A DNA stretch of 64,000 nucleotides from assembly GCF_949628265.1 (NCBI RefSeq), contig NC_088788.1, forward strand, positions 18,042,001-18,106,000, read 5' to 3'. This document shows positions 45,809-60,527 of this stretch, in pieces. Source of the DNA: Cloeon dipterum (lineage: Eukaryota > Arthropoda > Insecta > Ephemeroptera > Baetidae). Position numbers and translations under genes: made by a program. The notes below the pieces were generated by a model. It did not search any database, was not told the origin of the DNA, and was given only the letters and a program-made list of their open reading frames with translations. Positions within the stretch are counted from its first letter, which is position 1. Each line of letters opens with the position of its first letter.

Positions 45809-48800
45809 AATTTAAACCCTTACAAATCTGCTTTCAAATCGAGATTAAAAAGGGATTCTATTAATTTTTACTTACGTTGAATTTAATACATATTAAATAT
45901 GTTTGCTAAAAAGTCTGTTAATATTTATCTAGAAATTTTTTCAAAATTAACGGAACAACATTAACGGGTACGCAGTCCTCGTAAAAGTTAAAAAAATAAA
46001 AATTATTTTTTCAAATAGTTTTTCTTGTGTGTGTAAATTGTTGGTAAAAAGCGTGTAAAGGAAACTTGGCTGTTATTCATATATTTGTATATATATTTTA
46101 TTTTTTATGCTTTTGTCGTACACTAAAAAGTATCAACATATAACTTTTTACCTATATAAAAGAGAAGGCAGGGGGCATGAGGGACAACAATACAGGCTCT
46201 TGACTGCACTCAATAATCGTAAAGAATGTTTCACAGCGATTGAATAGTAAATAATAAATTCATCATCTTCATCTTAATGAGAAAACAAACCAGTAACTCG
46301 CTAGATATTCTTTTTTAATTCGTCGGCCTCGAATAGGGCGCGCGAATTGTTTGTGTTTAACCATAATCATCTCATGCTGTCGCATTCACCTCCACATCTT
46401 TAGCATTTTATAGACAAATTATGTGTAAACAAAAAATAGTTTGTCTCATCACTATTTCGATCATTTAGTCGCTAGAACATCCATTGCAAAAGAACCGAGA
46501 TTGCAAAAACCTTGCCGCGGCTCTCTATAATTCATCTTTTTGAATTCTTTCTCTTTTATATGAAAGTGAGTCCAAACTCCAAAGAGCACGTATCATGCAT
46601 GCACGCGCCAGAGAATTGCTGAAAGTGTGTCTGTCTGTGTGTGTACGTACGAAAAATTAAAAATTCTTCTCAACAAATAGTTTCCATATAGCATTATTAT
46701 CGGAGGTCGGTATCAAAAAATGGTATTCACGCGCGATAAGGGGGGCGTTTATATATTTATATCATAGAAGCTGCTTCTTTGGAGTTCGGTTCGTGGCCCA
46801 TTCGCACAGGAAACAGAAAAATTATTCACTTCATCCTCTTCTCATTTTAGCTGCGGTTATTATTTTTCATCTTGCATTTCCTTACGTAGACGACACAGTT
46901 TGACAAAAAACATTTTCAAACACTTCAGATAATTATAATTTTTGTACAAAATCACAAAAGCAGAGAAATATCTTTCTCGTCAGCATTCCTCGAAACACAC
47001 ACGCTCACTGAGATATACATACAAATCAAGTTACACTTTCGTCGTCGTTTTTTTTGCTCATAGTTGCCATTTGTTTGTGTGTCCAGGTGAAGCCAATGAC
47101 AATCAGGATTGTAATGTGTGTGTGTGTGTGTGTGTCAAATAAATTAATGTGTGTTGTTTATTATGCATTAGTGATCGCGTTTTCACCTTTTGTGTTGAGT
47201 GTGTGTTTGTGATTTTTTTTTTAATTTTAACTCTCGTGTTTTATTTTTTCATTTTTTCTCCAAGCAGACATCTTACTTCATGTACGTGTGTGGTTTGATC
47301 TCCGTTAATTTCTTTTTAACTTTATAGCTGCTCTCAAGTGCAAAAGCGCGAAAGTGTGTGGCTGAATATTTTTTGTTTCGTTTCATTTAGCTCATTTCCA
47401 AACACGTAAAAGCTGTCAACTCGCATCTCGCTCAGTTCGGCATTGTTTTTTAAGAGGATTTAAATTTCCATTTGAGGAAAATTATTACTTTCCCTTGATG
47501 CAAATTCAAACCAACAATACTGACCTGGCAAAAACTACAAAATGCATTTGTAAGTTATTCACATGCAAGTGTGCCTCGTGGCAAAATATTTGTAAGGAAT
47601 GAAAAATTAAATTTCGCTCTGCAGGCAAAACTTAGTATACAGCTCTTATTCGCAAAGTACAAAATTTACTTCCAAAAATCTCTCACTATATCGAATGCGA
47701 GACTGGCTCGCACGCGTTTTGCTTGATTTCGGGCGGGGAAAGAATAAGCTGCTCCGCAAAAGACATGAGTTTTGTTATTTTCTTTTCTGTCGAGTTACAC
47801 AATCAGTTTGCTCTTTCACGATGAGAGGAGTTTCTTTGTAAACACTTACACTCTGTCTGTATTCTCTAACAACCAACACATTGCACAAATATTTTTACGT
47901 TTTTAAATTTTATTTTGATTTCTTCTTCCCAGTCCTGCTCTATTTTTAAAATTATTATTTTTTATAACTTTTTCAACACTGTTAACTCTTAAACACCCAT
48001 TTCTGGATTATCTGCTGCTGCTGTGTTTGTGTTTGTTTTCTCTCTTATTTTCTTTTAATACTGCTAAACTGCTACTCTTTTTAAACTCGTACCCATCGAA
48101 AACAATACAATCAAAATAATTAATCATGAATTGTCTAAAATATAGAGTAAAGTGTTTCTTAGAAACAAGCCAATCAAGTCTGACACGCGCCTTTAGACTT
48201 TGTCCCTTAATAGTTACACAGGGCAACAGACTCTACGTCGTGAGAAAATCTGCTCTACGAAAAACCCAAAAAACTGATCCTATTGCATAACTGCAGCGCA
48301 GAGATGTGTGTGAGTGTACGTGTGTGTTCAGTGTGTGATTTGTTTTAACTTGAAAGTCACATAATTACTTTGACGTGTATGGCAATCACACTTGATTAAG
48401 TCAGAGTCGCAGTTATAGAAATCAAAAGGACTAGACATGTATTTTTTTCAATTCCTGCTTGTCTGAAAACACATCGTCGTTATCTAACTTGTGCCTTATA
48501 AGGAATTTCTGCTTCTTCTGAGAGTTAAAGAAGAGGTCCTGAACGCGGGCCTCGGTTTTTTAAGCTTTACATGGTTTGTTTTGTTACTCTCTTTCACACG
48601 GACTCTTTCTTTCTTTCGTTCGTTCGTTCGTCCACTCACAAAATCAAAACTATACACACCATCTCCTCTTTTTACAACAATTTTGTGCATCTGCCGCTGA
48701 AGAGCCACAACAACATTAACAACAGTTCACAATGTGCTCGTCACCTATATCGCAGAGAATCATATTTCGTAACAACAGAACGTAAAAATTATAAACACAA

Positions 48801-49919
48801 TCATTATTAAAGATGCAAATGCAAATCCTGCTCGAGAAGGGCGCGCAGACACGTGTGTGTATGTGTGTGTGTGAGATTGGTGAGAAAGAGAGAGAGAGAG
48901 TGAGAGAACAACAAAAATAAAAGAGTGACAAACGAAGCACCTGGGTGTGTGTGTGTATGTATGCTGGGTTGCAGTAATTTGTGCCGTAAATTCAGTCGCA
49001 TTTTAGTCAGCACCACATTTCTGATGCACTAAGAGGGCAAAAATCAACTATGGCACAGCGTTTGGAATCGGGCAGGCTCACAATCAGCGACCTGCCTCAC
49101 AGTGCCCCTTTTTGTCTACACACTTTGATAACAATTTTTTTTTCCAACAACAGAGTCGACTGTTTTAAATGCAACAAAATCTAGCTCCACTCGACAGGAA
49201 ATTAACATAAAATGTGTGTAAGTTGGTGCAACATAACATTGGTCGAATGTGTGTATAATTATAATATTCCTAACAAAACACAGCATAAAAATACGTGAAC
49301 TGATAAAATCTCCAAGCGAAGAAAACAAATTCTGTTGTCAGGAATCTGTATAGTTTGGCCAGATACGTGTAATGTCATCGTCAACAGCATAAAATATATA
49401 ATTGGTAAAAAAACAAAACCGTGGGCAGAGATGAATCCCCTTCTTCGAACTCGCAGCACACTCTCCGAAAGTAAATTAAAAATGTAGCACACTGCATAGT
49501 TGGCCCACTGTGTGTCAACAAACAACGCAACTTCTTCCTCTCTCCGTCGATCGTGACAAGGTGGCCTCTTTTGCTTTAATCGCTAATTAATTGAAACTGC
49601 ATTATTCTCACTGCGCAGGTTTTTTCTTTTGTAGTTGTAGGAGAAAATAAAATGGAAACTCTCATCTTGCTCTCTCTCTCTTTTGTCCTCTGGATCGTCG
49701 TCGGATTCTCCTCTTCTCTTCGTATATTAATATTATAAGCTTGTTTTGTCGCGCCAAAGAGTGTGTGTGTGTGTTTATGTGTGTGTGAGTGAGTGTATGT
49801 GTGTGTAAGTTGTTTCTTCAACCGCTTCTTCTACGGACGCTGCAGACCTTTGGGTATTTGAATGTGATGCAGAAGTGAGGGGCGGCGGGGGCAAAAGGAA
49901 AAGTCAAAGAGCCTCGACA

Positions 49920-51657
<1,738 letters not shown>

Positions 51658-54600
51658 CTGAAAACAGAGAAGAAACAGACCATTACAAATTTTGCGTTTA
51701 AGAAAGAGGTTTCAGTAAATAATCAGACGGTTGCATGGCAAAATTTTGATCGTTTTCAAGGGTTCATAGTTCAGATAAAAATTCCAAAAACCCTATAGAG
51801 GAATTTAAGGATAATTATTCTCATTCAAATTTGCGTTTTATTGAAAACCGCACTTGATACTAGATTATAAACTTTTTTATAAACTTTCATTTACATCTCT
51901 AAAACAAACGTTCTTGTTTGAAAAGATAAACGTAAATCTTTTTGTAAAATAACAATTATTACTTCGATTTATACCCAGGGATAATTTTATCCCACTCTCA
52001 TTTAAAGATTGAGTTATTAACCAAAATCACGATTTAGGTTTTATAAAAATGATAATATTTCAACGATGCATTCAGAACAGATGATTTAAGATCAGTTTTT
52101 ACGCTGTCTAAACTTTCTTGAAATTTCATAATTCGTGCTCATCGAAAACTTCGTACATCACGTCCAATCCAAAATAAATGCGGCATTATAGACTTTGATC
52201 CAGACATCAGCGGCCAAATCGAATTTTTGCAAAAATAGCAAGTGATTGATAATGGCGAAATAATCGAGCCAATCAATTGTGTTTGTTGTGTCTAGGTAGT
52301 GGGGTGGTCGGGGGCGAGTCGGACGCATCCCCGGCCCAACGAGCGGGAGGGCGGGCGGCTGAGCGAACGCGAAACGAGTTGGTGTTGTAGGTTGGGTTGC
52401 ATAGCAAGGTCATCTGTGTGTAGAGCTTCCCTATAACAGGTCGATGGTGTCTGGTGCAATACATAAAGCAGCTCACTGAGAGGGAGACCCACCGCTACCA
52501 CTCACTACCACCACCGCTCTATATTGATCTCTCTCTCTCTCTCTCGCAGGCACAATATCTGCTGCGTTTGGGCATTTTTAAAGCACGCCGCCGCACACAG
52601 GCGAACTTGGCTCGCTCTTCTCTCTCTTTCTCCTCGCAACGATTTGTTGTGGTTTCTCGGCGGCAGCAGTTGGCGGTTTCGCTCTGCTATGTATTTTCTT
52701 TCTTTCCTCGCTATCCGCGCGCACGGCCTGGAGAAATTTTGGGGCCGACACCCGCTCGCGATAATTTTTCGGGCCAAAGCTCTGATCAAATAAGGCACCC
52801 TTTGATATTCGGCTTGGAAAGCAAACATTTACTAGATAATCGGATCGGCTAATCCCATGGCAAACGCCGCCGCCGCGGCGGCGGCTCAAAAAACGATTTT
52901 TACGAAATAATGGCCTCATTTTATCGTCCATTTGCGAAGCTGCTACAATAGAGAACATCTTCCTGATATTTTAATGTCTGTCGAAATTTTCAAGTTATGG
53001 GCTGATTTTCATACAGGTTTCGTGAGGGTTGAAAATGAAAATGAAAGGATATTGGGGATTTGAGGCAAAAATAGTTTGTTTTAAAATAAGATCATCGTTG
53101 ATTGAATTTTGATGATTGTTTATAAGATATATTAATAATTATATTTAAGGGGTGATGTAAAGAATTCAGAGAACACTTCAGCATAATACTAAAATGTTGA
53201 TATCTGTTCTTGTTGCCGAGCCAGTTTGAGTTACATAATAAATAGAACAAGTGATTGTATTTTGCCAAAAAACTGTGGCAAAGTTACCAAGTGAATTGGT
53301 AATATTGTTGCAAAAAAGCGTTTAACGGAAAAAGAATGCACCTCCATTTTCAAGATTCATTGAAATTGCACACTATTTAAATAATCAAGAGCTGCCTTGT
53401 TGCAGCCGAGAAACACCGGCTGAAAATTATTTGGATTTATTTACTGCTTTTTCATTTAAGTTACAATTTAATTTAAAAAGCCATAAACCATTACAAAATA
53501 TCAAAACAAGAGGAAATCCTACAGCAGGTCAAATCTTTCTTTGATTGTTAAAATCAACCAAAATAAAGAGGGAAAATCTGCTACTTTGAGTTTTTTGTAT
53601 TTTATTTTTGGCAATTCAATTTTGTGGAACGCTTGAATGAATTCCACATGCCAAAGGGCTTTTTATTCGAGCTCATCCATTTCATTAATTTAACTCTTCA
53701 AATAACTAAAATCGTTTAAGCCCACATATTTATCTTTAAAATAAAATATAATATACTGAGAAAACTCTTCTGCGGAAAATGATTTTCCTCAAACCACTCC
53801 CTCTTTCAACAAAGTCGTTGGTTAAATTTCCATCAACAGTTTTTCAAGAATAGCAGTTTCATCTTGATAGCGCAAAAGTGTCTTCCCCTATTTTCGTTCA
53901 ACCTTGGCCTTGTTCGAGAGCAGCGTCATTAAATTTCCATACATTTCAAAGCGAGACGAGGCGCAGGGGCAGGGGAAGCTAAACTTTCTTTTTGGCTGGC
54001 GGCCCAAGGCTTTGTCTTTTCCACCCTGGGCCCATTCTGGCCGAGTTATTGCACCGCTGACCGCATGCACAAGGCTGCTCGGATCAATTCGCTTGCACGA
54101 CAATTAAAAGTGGAAAGTTGAAGCAAATACTCTCGCGCACGAAACACGCGTGCAACCTTTTTACAACTGACCCTATTTTTGAGGCATGGCTATTTTCAGC
54201 CCCTTTTCCTGCCGCGACGCGATATTTTCGGCCCAGATTTGCGGGGCGAGAGGTCAGACGCTGCATTTTGACCTTGACAAGGACGGGGAAAGAATGACTT
54301 GCTTTAGCTTTTCTCACAAGACTGATAGAAGTTAGAGTAAAAAGTAAAATGACTTCGCTATGGAATTAAAATTTAATAAATTCTTAAAATTTATTATTCG
54401 TAGATCAATTAGATTGTTTAAACAGGAATTTACCAATATACCTCAATTACAAAAATAAAAGCAGGAAAAAATGTAAAGAAAAATCAGTGATAAAAGGTGT
54501 GGAATTTTTCCCAATTTAAAATGAATGCTGATTAAGCGTTCATATTCATATTATTTTTTTAATTTTCAGTGCAGGCAACTCGATCATTAAAATTCAGTTG

Positions 54601-55123
54601 CATTATGCTTATTTCTCTCCACCGTTATTAAAATTTCGTATGTATCTGATCCTGTGCCCTCTTTAAAGTTTCTGAAATAATTGGAATATTTTGTGAAATT
54701 TCTAATTATATGTATTTTATTTTTTTTTTATTTTCGATACACTAAAGATTCCTGACAGAATGAAAAAAACAGGTATATAAAATTGATTTTTTAAAAGAAT
54801 ATTTTTAATACGTTTCAATGTTATCCAAAATTATTTTATAAACATAAATATATTTTCCAGCCGGGAGATAGCTAAAATATATGCCACCCAAGAAGTGTGT
54901 CCAAAAGTGGCCATCTGATCGAAGAAAAGAAATCGAGAGAATTCAATTATTTGCTATTTCGAGCAAACTAGCTCTCGAGCAGTTGGCGCGAAAAAACGAC
55001 AAACAATTAATTGGCGAGCACGCCTTCGAATTGCTCGGCTCGGTGGGTGGGCGGGGGCGAGCGGGGGTTGAGCCGAGGGGTGGGTGGGTGGGCGGCCGGG
55101 CGAGTGGAGGCCACGGTCGGACC

Positions 55124-55128
<5 letters not shown>

Positions 55129-55202
<74 letters not shown>
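55129..55202. repeat. (GA)n microsatellite
   Basis: About 74 bp of uninterrupted GA, inside a CpG-rich segment. It creates spurious Arg-Glu and Ser-Leu open frames on the two strands. Confidence 0.95.
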
Positions 55203-55207
<5 letters not shown>

Positions 55208-58200
55208 CGCCATTGTGCGGTCCTGAAGTTCAGATGGTGCATTCGCACCGCGTGACGTCACACACCCAGGCTCAGCCAAATCAAACCGTCACACGCGCGC
55301 GGGGGTGGGAAATGTATTGGGGCTGCTGCGTGGGTGTGAGGCGGCGGCAAGGCGGGCGGGCGGGCGGGTGAGCAAAGCGAGAGGGTGGCGTTTTTAACAA
55401 GCCTCTCTCTCACAACTCGCGGCGTGCCCGGTTTTGCATGCGAACAGAGCCACCGACGACGACGCTCGACGACACCCACCTCCGGAATCTGCGTGCACGC
55501 CGCTGGAATTCGCGCGCTCGAAACCGTACCGTACACACACAACCATTGTATTTTTTTATACATTTGTTGACGAGTTTCACAGTCAACGTTTGACAATACA
55601 AAATAAATAATAGAAAATATTGTAGTTTTTCTATTGGATAGGAGTTCAAAATATTCGGAAGTGTAAGTTTCTAAGTTTCCACCCTTTTATTTAATCAAAA
55701 TTTCTCTTGATTTGCAGGAGGCAGAAAAATTTAGGAAGCGCTAAAGGCGAGGTAAATAGTTTTAGGTACCAAAATTTTGAGGATACAAAAAATGCAATAA
55801 TATTTGTAAAAATTCCATGTCTTCGCGCAAGAAATTAATAAAAAATTGATTATTAAAATAGTAATAGCTACAGCGGTGATTGCACGATTGCCATAACAAT
55901 GCTACACTGATCGTGGTTTTGAATTCACCCAATTCATATTTAAATTACGCTATCACTGCCTGGGGAGCTGTAAATTTACCTAAATTAAAAATAAATAAAC
56001 TGTGTTTTGAAAAGCATAAACGTGATTTCTTTCAATTTTTTAATATTCATTTTTATTTTGTTCAAAATTCACAAGTTCTCTGGATCACCCAGATACCCAG
56101 ATGTTAGATAATATAAAGCATTGTCCCCCAACAACACACAATGGAAAAGCCTCAATTAAAAGAGAAAAACCAACTACACCGTCCGGCAATGCTATTCTTG
56201 ATCAGCATAGTGTGATTGATTACGTTGCGCACTCATGCAGCGAGATACACTCTCCATCTCCATATGAAACAATTTAAATTAGCCGGGCAGCATGTAACTG
56301 CGGCGTAAAAATAAACAAGCGCGATTACGTGATACGCAGCTGCCATAGGCTGATCAGGCAACTGGCAAGGCCTTGTAAAAATGGAGCCTCTTGAGCTGTG
56401 TGTTCATACGTACGCTCAAACGCACAGTTATTATTGATGATGGAATTCGCTGACAGCCACACCTGACCTCCGTGATTTCGGTTTCACATTATTTAGCTTA
56501 TTCAGTCCACGCAGCCTCCGCACCCTGAGGTTTGGCAATAGCGTAATGACATCACTTGAAGCGATGAATGTAATGTTTTAAGGTCGTTTTCGATCATAAT
56601 TGGAAAGGTTCTATTTTCACAGAGAGCAATCGGGGCCACATCCTAAACGTCACGTGTGTTCGACCGCAACAAAATATTTATTTGTTCGGAGAAATTAAGC
56701 GGCTGAGACCTATTAAATGCATGAAAATGTAACGAGTCTTGAGGGCCGGTCTGGCACTTTTCTCTTTATTAACAGGCTTAAAGTGGACTGATGCAGACCA
56801 ACATTTGTAAAAAATTGTTGGCAACGATAAGCAGTTGTTAGCTTAACAATTTGTTCTACTAGGTACAGTAATCAAAAGAGGACCTTGCTATGGTTTAAAA
56901 TCAAATTTTGCTAATTTTCTGCTAAATTTAGAGAGCTTGACCACAATTTCTTGGCAGATTTCGAGATCTATCCAACGGTGCATGCCAATTTTTGGGAAAA
57001 TCTTTGTTGCGGGAAACATAATAAGATTTCAAGTATAATCGTTACCGAATATTTTATGAATTGACTAAGGATTTTGCAGTATCAGTTCTCTGTAAATTCT
57101 CAGAAAATTGGGGTTTCTTGTTAAACGATCAAACCATAACATCTATTAAAAACAGTAATTAGGAATAATTACACTTTCCTCTGAATAATTATATTATCAG
57201 ATCTCCATCAAACTAGTTAAAGGACAAAAGTTATTCCTCATTATAATAAAACTATAGGAAATCGTCTGGCGCTAAGTGCTCGCATGTCTGTTTCGTGTGT
57301 GCAGTGGCGACCGCCGACGACGTGGACAAGAGCGAATATTGGCAAAGTCGTTGTCAGCACCGATAGAATCGGGCCATAAATCTTCCCGGAACACGAATTG
57401 CGTCTGAACAGAAGGAAAAATTCACGTGAACCGACGCATCGGCTGGAGCGATGATGTAAATAAAAGCTTTTAACAATATTATCCTCGTCATCGATGCGCG
57501 CGATCGTCCTTTTGTGCAACTCATAAAACGGAGCGCGCACAGCACACACGACATCACATGTCTGGCTGACGTCAAGTGAGTATCTCTGCGTGCGTTCAGC
57601 GCGCGCGGACAATCGTTTTCGTGGCGATCACGAACGGTCGCCGGCCGATTCATAATTCACGGACGAGCAGGAAAAAAAGTTACAAATCCGCTCGGCCCGT
57701 AATGAAAATTAATGGCACTCGCAGATGAGCGCGGTATAATTATCGAGATTGATGCGCACGCAAGCTTAAGATTGACGCGACAGCAAGCTTCTAGCCAGCC
57801 AGCATCCTGCTGTATATCCGTGTTGGCCAATTTTAATTAATGAACGAAGCAGGGTGGCTTCTGCATTTCCTAAGATGGATGGAGATGGATTTTGATATGG
57901 CTGTTGCAACTTGTGCTTTGTTGCGTAAACAGGTTAATTACAAAATTAACCATATGTGCGAAGCCCCCTTAGAAATTTAAGCTACTAATAGATAGTGCCA
58001 ACGGCTTTACAATTTTGATGCAATTCCACCTCTTTTTATATGACGACAATACTGTGACAGCTTCCTTGCTAGCTAAGAGATCTTAAATGACAAAAAAGAA
58101 GTGAAACATATAGGCCCGAAAATGGTTTTTGTGTAAACCTCATTCAGAACTCTTAGGGTTTTAGCGCATCGTCTAGTTAAAATAAAATCGATTAACTAAT

Positions 58201-58582
58201 GATTAATTTAAAACATTTTAAGTGCAATCTATTGGAGATCAGTTTCTTGCTCTTGTTCTCATATAGTATAGTTTTTTAATGACCCATAATTTAAAAAAAA
58301 ACAACCTCTGTAACTGAAGATTATATTTTCTATTTCTCATTCATGTCAGGCAATTTTTATGATTTTTATACATTTGTCCTTAAAATTAAATCGTATGCGT
58401 GTCAAAACATAAAAAAGCATACAAAGCATAAAAAGAGCTGATACTCCTCTTTTGAATAAACTGGACTTTAACCGTTTTATAAATTAAAGTATAATTTAAA
58501 AAACCCTTCCGTCGGGTAACTGGTGCAAGTCGGCAGGCAGACTGCACCTGGGAAGAGCAGGTTCTGGGCCGACTGTGAGGCG

Positions 58583-58585
<3 letters not shown>

Positions 58586-58617
<32 letters not shown>
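58586..58617. repeat. (GA)n microsatellite
   Basis: GA tract of about 32 bp at the left edge of a CpG-rich island. Confidence 0.9.
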
Positions 58618-58618
<1 letters not shown>

Positions 58619-60465
58619 CTGCTGTGCGCACCGAGAGCGTTTCATGCCGAGTGACTCGTTACACTTATCGATCTGTCTGTTGTGCAGAGAGAGAAATAGA
58701 GAGCGTGGCCCTCACTCACTCACTGACTCGGCGGCGCGCCTTCGTCCACACATATCCATCGGACTGCCGAATGAACGAACGAGCCGGCTCATCATATAAT
58801 TTGCGTCTGGCATACAGACTCACGCAGTGTGTGGCAGCTAAAAATGACTCGGCGTGTGGTCAACCGAAGCACCGGTCTCGTCGCTGCTGTCGTGCATGTT
58901 TGCATACACACTGTGCACATATTGGGCCGCGGAGAGAGAGAGTGTGCACATAAACCGGAGCCCCGGCACACACTGCTTCATCCAATATTCATCCCCGCGA
59001 CCGTGTACTGTGCCACGGCTGACCTCGAGTGTGCCAATAAACAAAAGGAAGCGCCCGTCCGTTTGCTCTGCTCGTTATGTGCACGCTTACTTATTAGTTG
59101 CTGGAGAAAGGGTCGCCTGCCCGCCTGCACGCCCGCCCGCTGCCCGCTCACCGAGTAATCGGCCCGTCTCGCGCACAATCCTCTACATTTTGCGCGCCTC
59201 TATGCTTTTTCGAAAACGTACAAGTGTCTGCTGCCTAATTATCCGTTGCGAAACACGAGCACAGTTTGTTTTTGCACCGTGCGCAACTGGTATAATTCGG
59301 GCGCACGAAAAACCAAATTATTTATTTCTATCTGACGTGCTGCTTTCGATTTGCGTGGACTCGTCACGTGTTTATTTTCGAAAATGCGTCCGTGTAATTC
59401 GAATGCCAGCGAAACTGAAATCTGACCTCTTCCTGCCGCGCCTGCTAAAAATACTCGATTAAATGAGGAAGGGCGAGATCTTGACATGATTTCGATTCCA
59501 GTGTGCGCATAGCAGCGCCGTCTCGGCTCAAAAAATGCAAAAGGGATGACTCATTTCGCAGGTTGTTGACTTGAATTGATGTTTAATTTTAACACAATGT
59601 CATGACATGTATGAGATCATCATTTCTGACTCCCTGTGCCCATCAGCATAAGTATTTTTGAGATTGCAGAACTCGTATTACCATTTCACAAGCCTTTGAC
59701 AAAAATTTGAGGAAACCGATCCCTGGAAATAAGCTAAATAAGACTCTAAACAATCAATTAATTTAGTTATTCACAAGAGTTCCTCATTTAAAAATTAAAT
59801 ATTTTAGAGGACATTTCTGGGATCAGGTCTTTCTTGGCATGGTACAAAAATGGATCAGGTGGAAATTGCTAAACCAAGGAAGAGGTTTACATCTGATGCG
59901 TCAACCCAAAAAATAGGAATAAAAAACTTAAAAGACTTATTTAACACCCTTTCCATATTTTAAAATAAACTAACATTTTTTAATCTACCCTGATTACCTT
60001 ATTTACTAATTAGCCTGACGTTAACTCTGTAAACTGAAAGAATTTTCAATAAATATTTAAAATTTTGTATTCTTTTTAAAAAATTTATTTTTTCATCTGC
60101 ATGGAGACAAAACAATACTTAAGACATTATCGCTATCGGACTTTTGCCCTTTTTAGAGTTAAATATCGAAATTTTCACTCCCCTGAGCCACTACTCATCA
60201 GATTCACGTGCAACGCTTGAAAGCCGCCAGGGCTGTCCATTTCTGGTCATTTTGAAAAGGATTCAGACGTTGCACAAAGTGTCGAGGGCAGAGAGCAACA
60301 ACAAACACACCAACCCTTTGAACGAGGAATCGCACGGGCGCATAAACCAACGAACGCGGCCGGCGTGCGTCTCGTACGTGTGCAAGTAATGTACAAACGA
60401 CGCGGCGAGCAAAACCACATTGCACAGCAACCAAGTGCGAGAGAGAATCTATTGCGGTAGAGGAA

Positions 60466-60467
<2 letters not shown>

Positions 60468-60522
<55 letters not shown>
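60468..60522. repeat. Compound (GT)n(GA)n microsatellite
   Basis: About 28 bp of GT passes directly into about 26 bp of GA, inside another CpG-rich island. Confidence 0.9.

Positions 60523-60527
<5 letters not shown>

Larger units (their letters stand above)
44760..49919. other. 3' region of the G-alpha gene and flank
   Basis: No coding exon found. The part close to 49.9 kb is presumably the 3' UTR of the - strand G-alpha gene; its end could not be fixed. It holds many GT/TG microsatellites (about 46629-46646, 47117-47136, 48856-48873, 48944-48960, 49762-49805) and one long TA tract. Confidence 0.55.

Noticed and set aside
55084-55371. Arg-Glu and Ser-Leu repeat proteins over the GA tract
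   Set aside because: Produced by the microsatellite alone.
58854-59462. 202-codon + strand frame
   Set aside because: Lies in a GC-rich island where stop codons are rare; mixed Cys/Arg/Ser content, no domain, several overlapping frames equally open.
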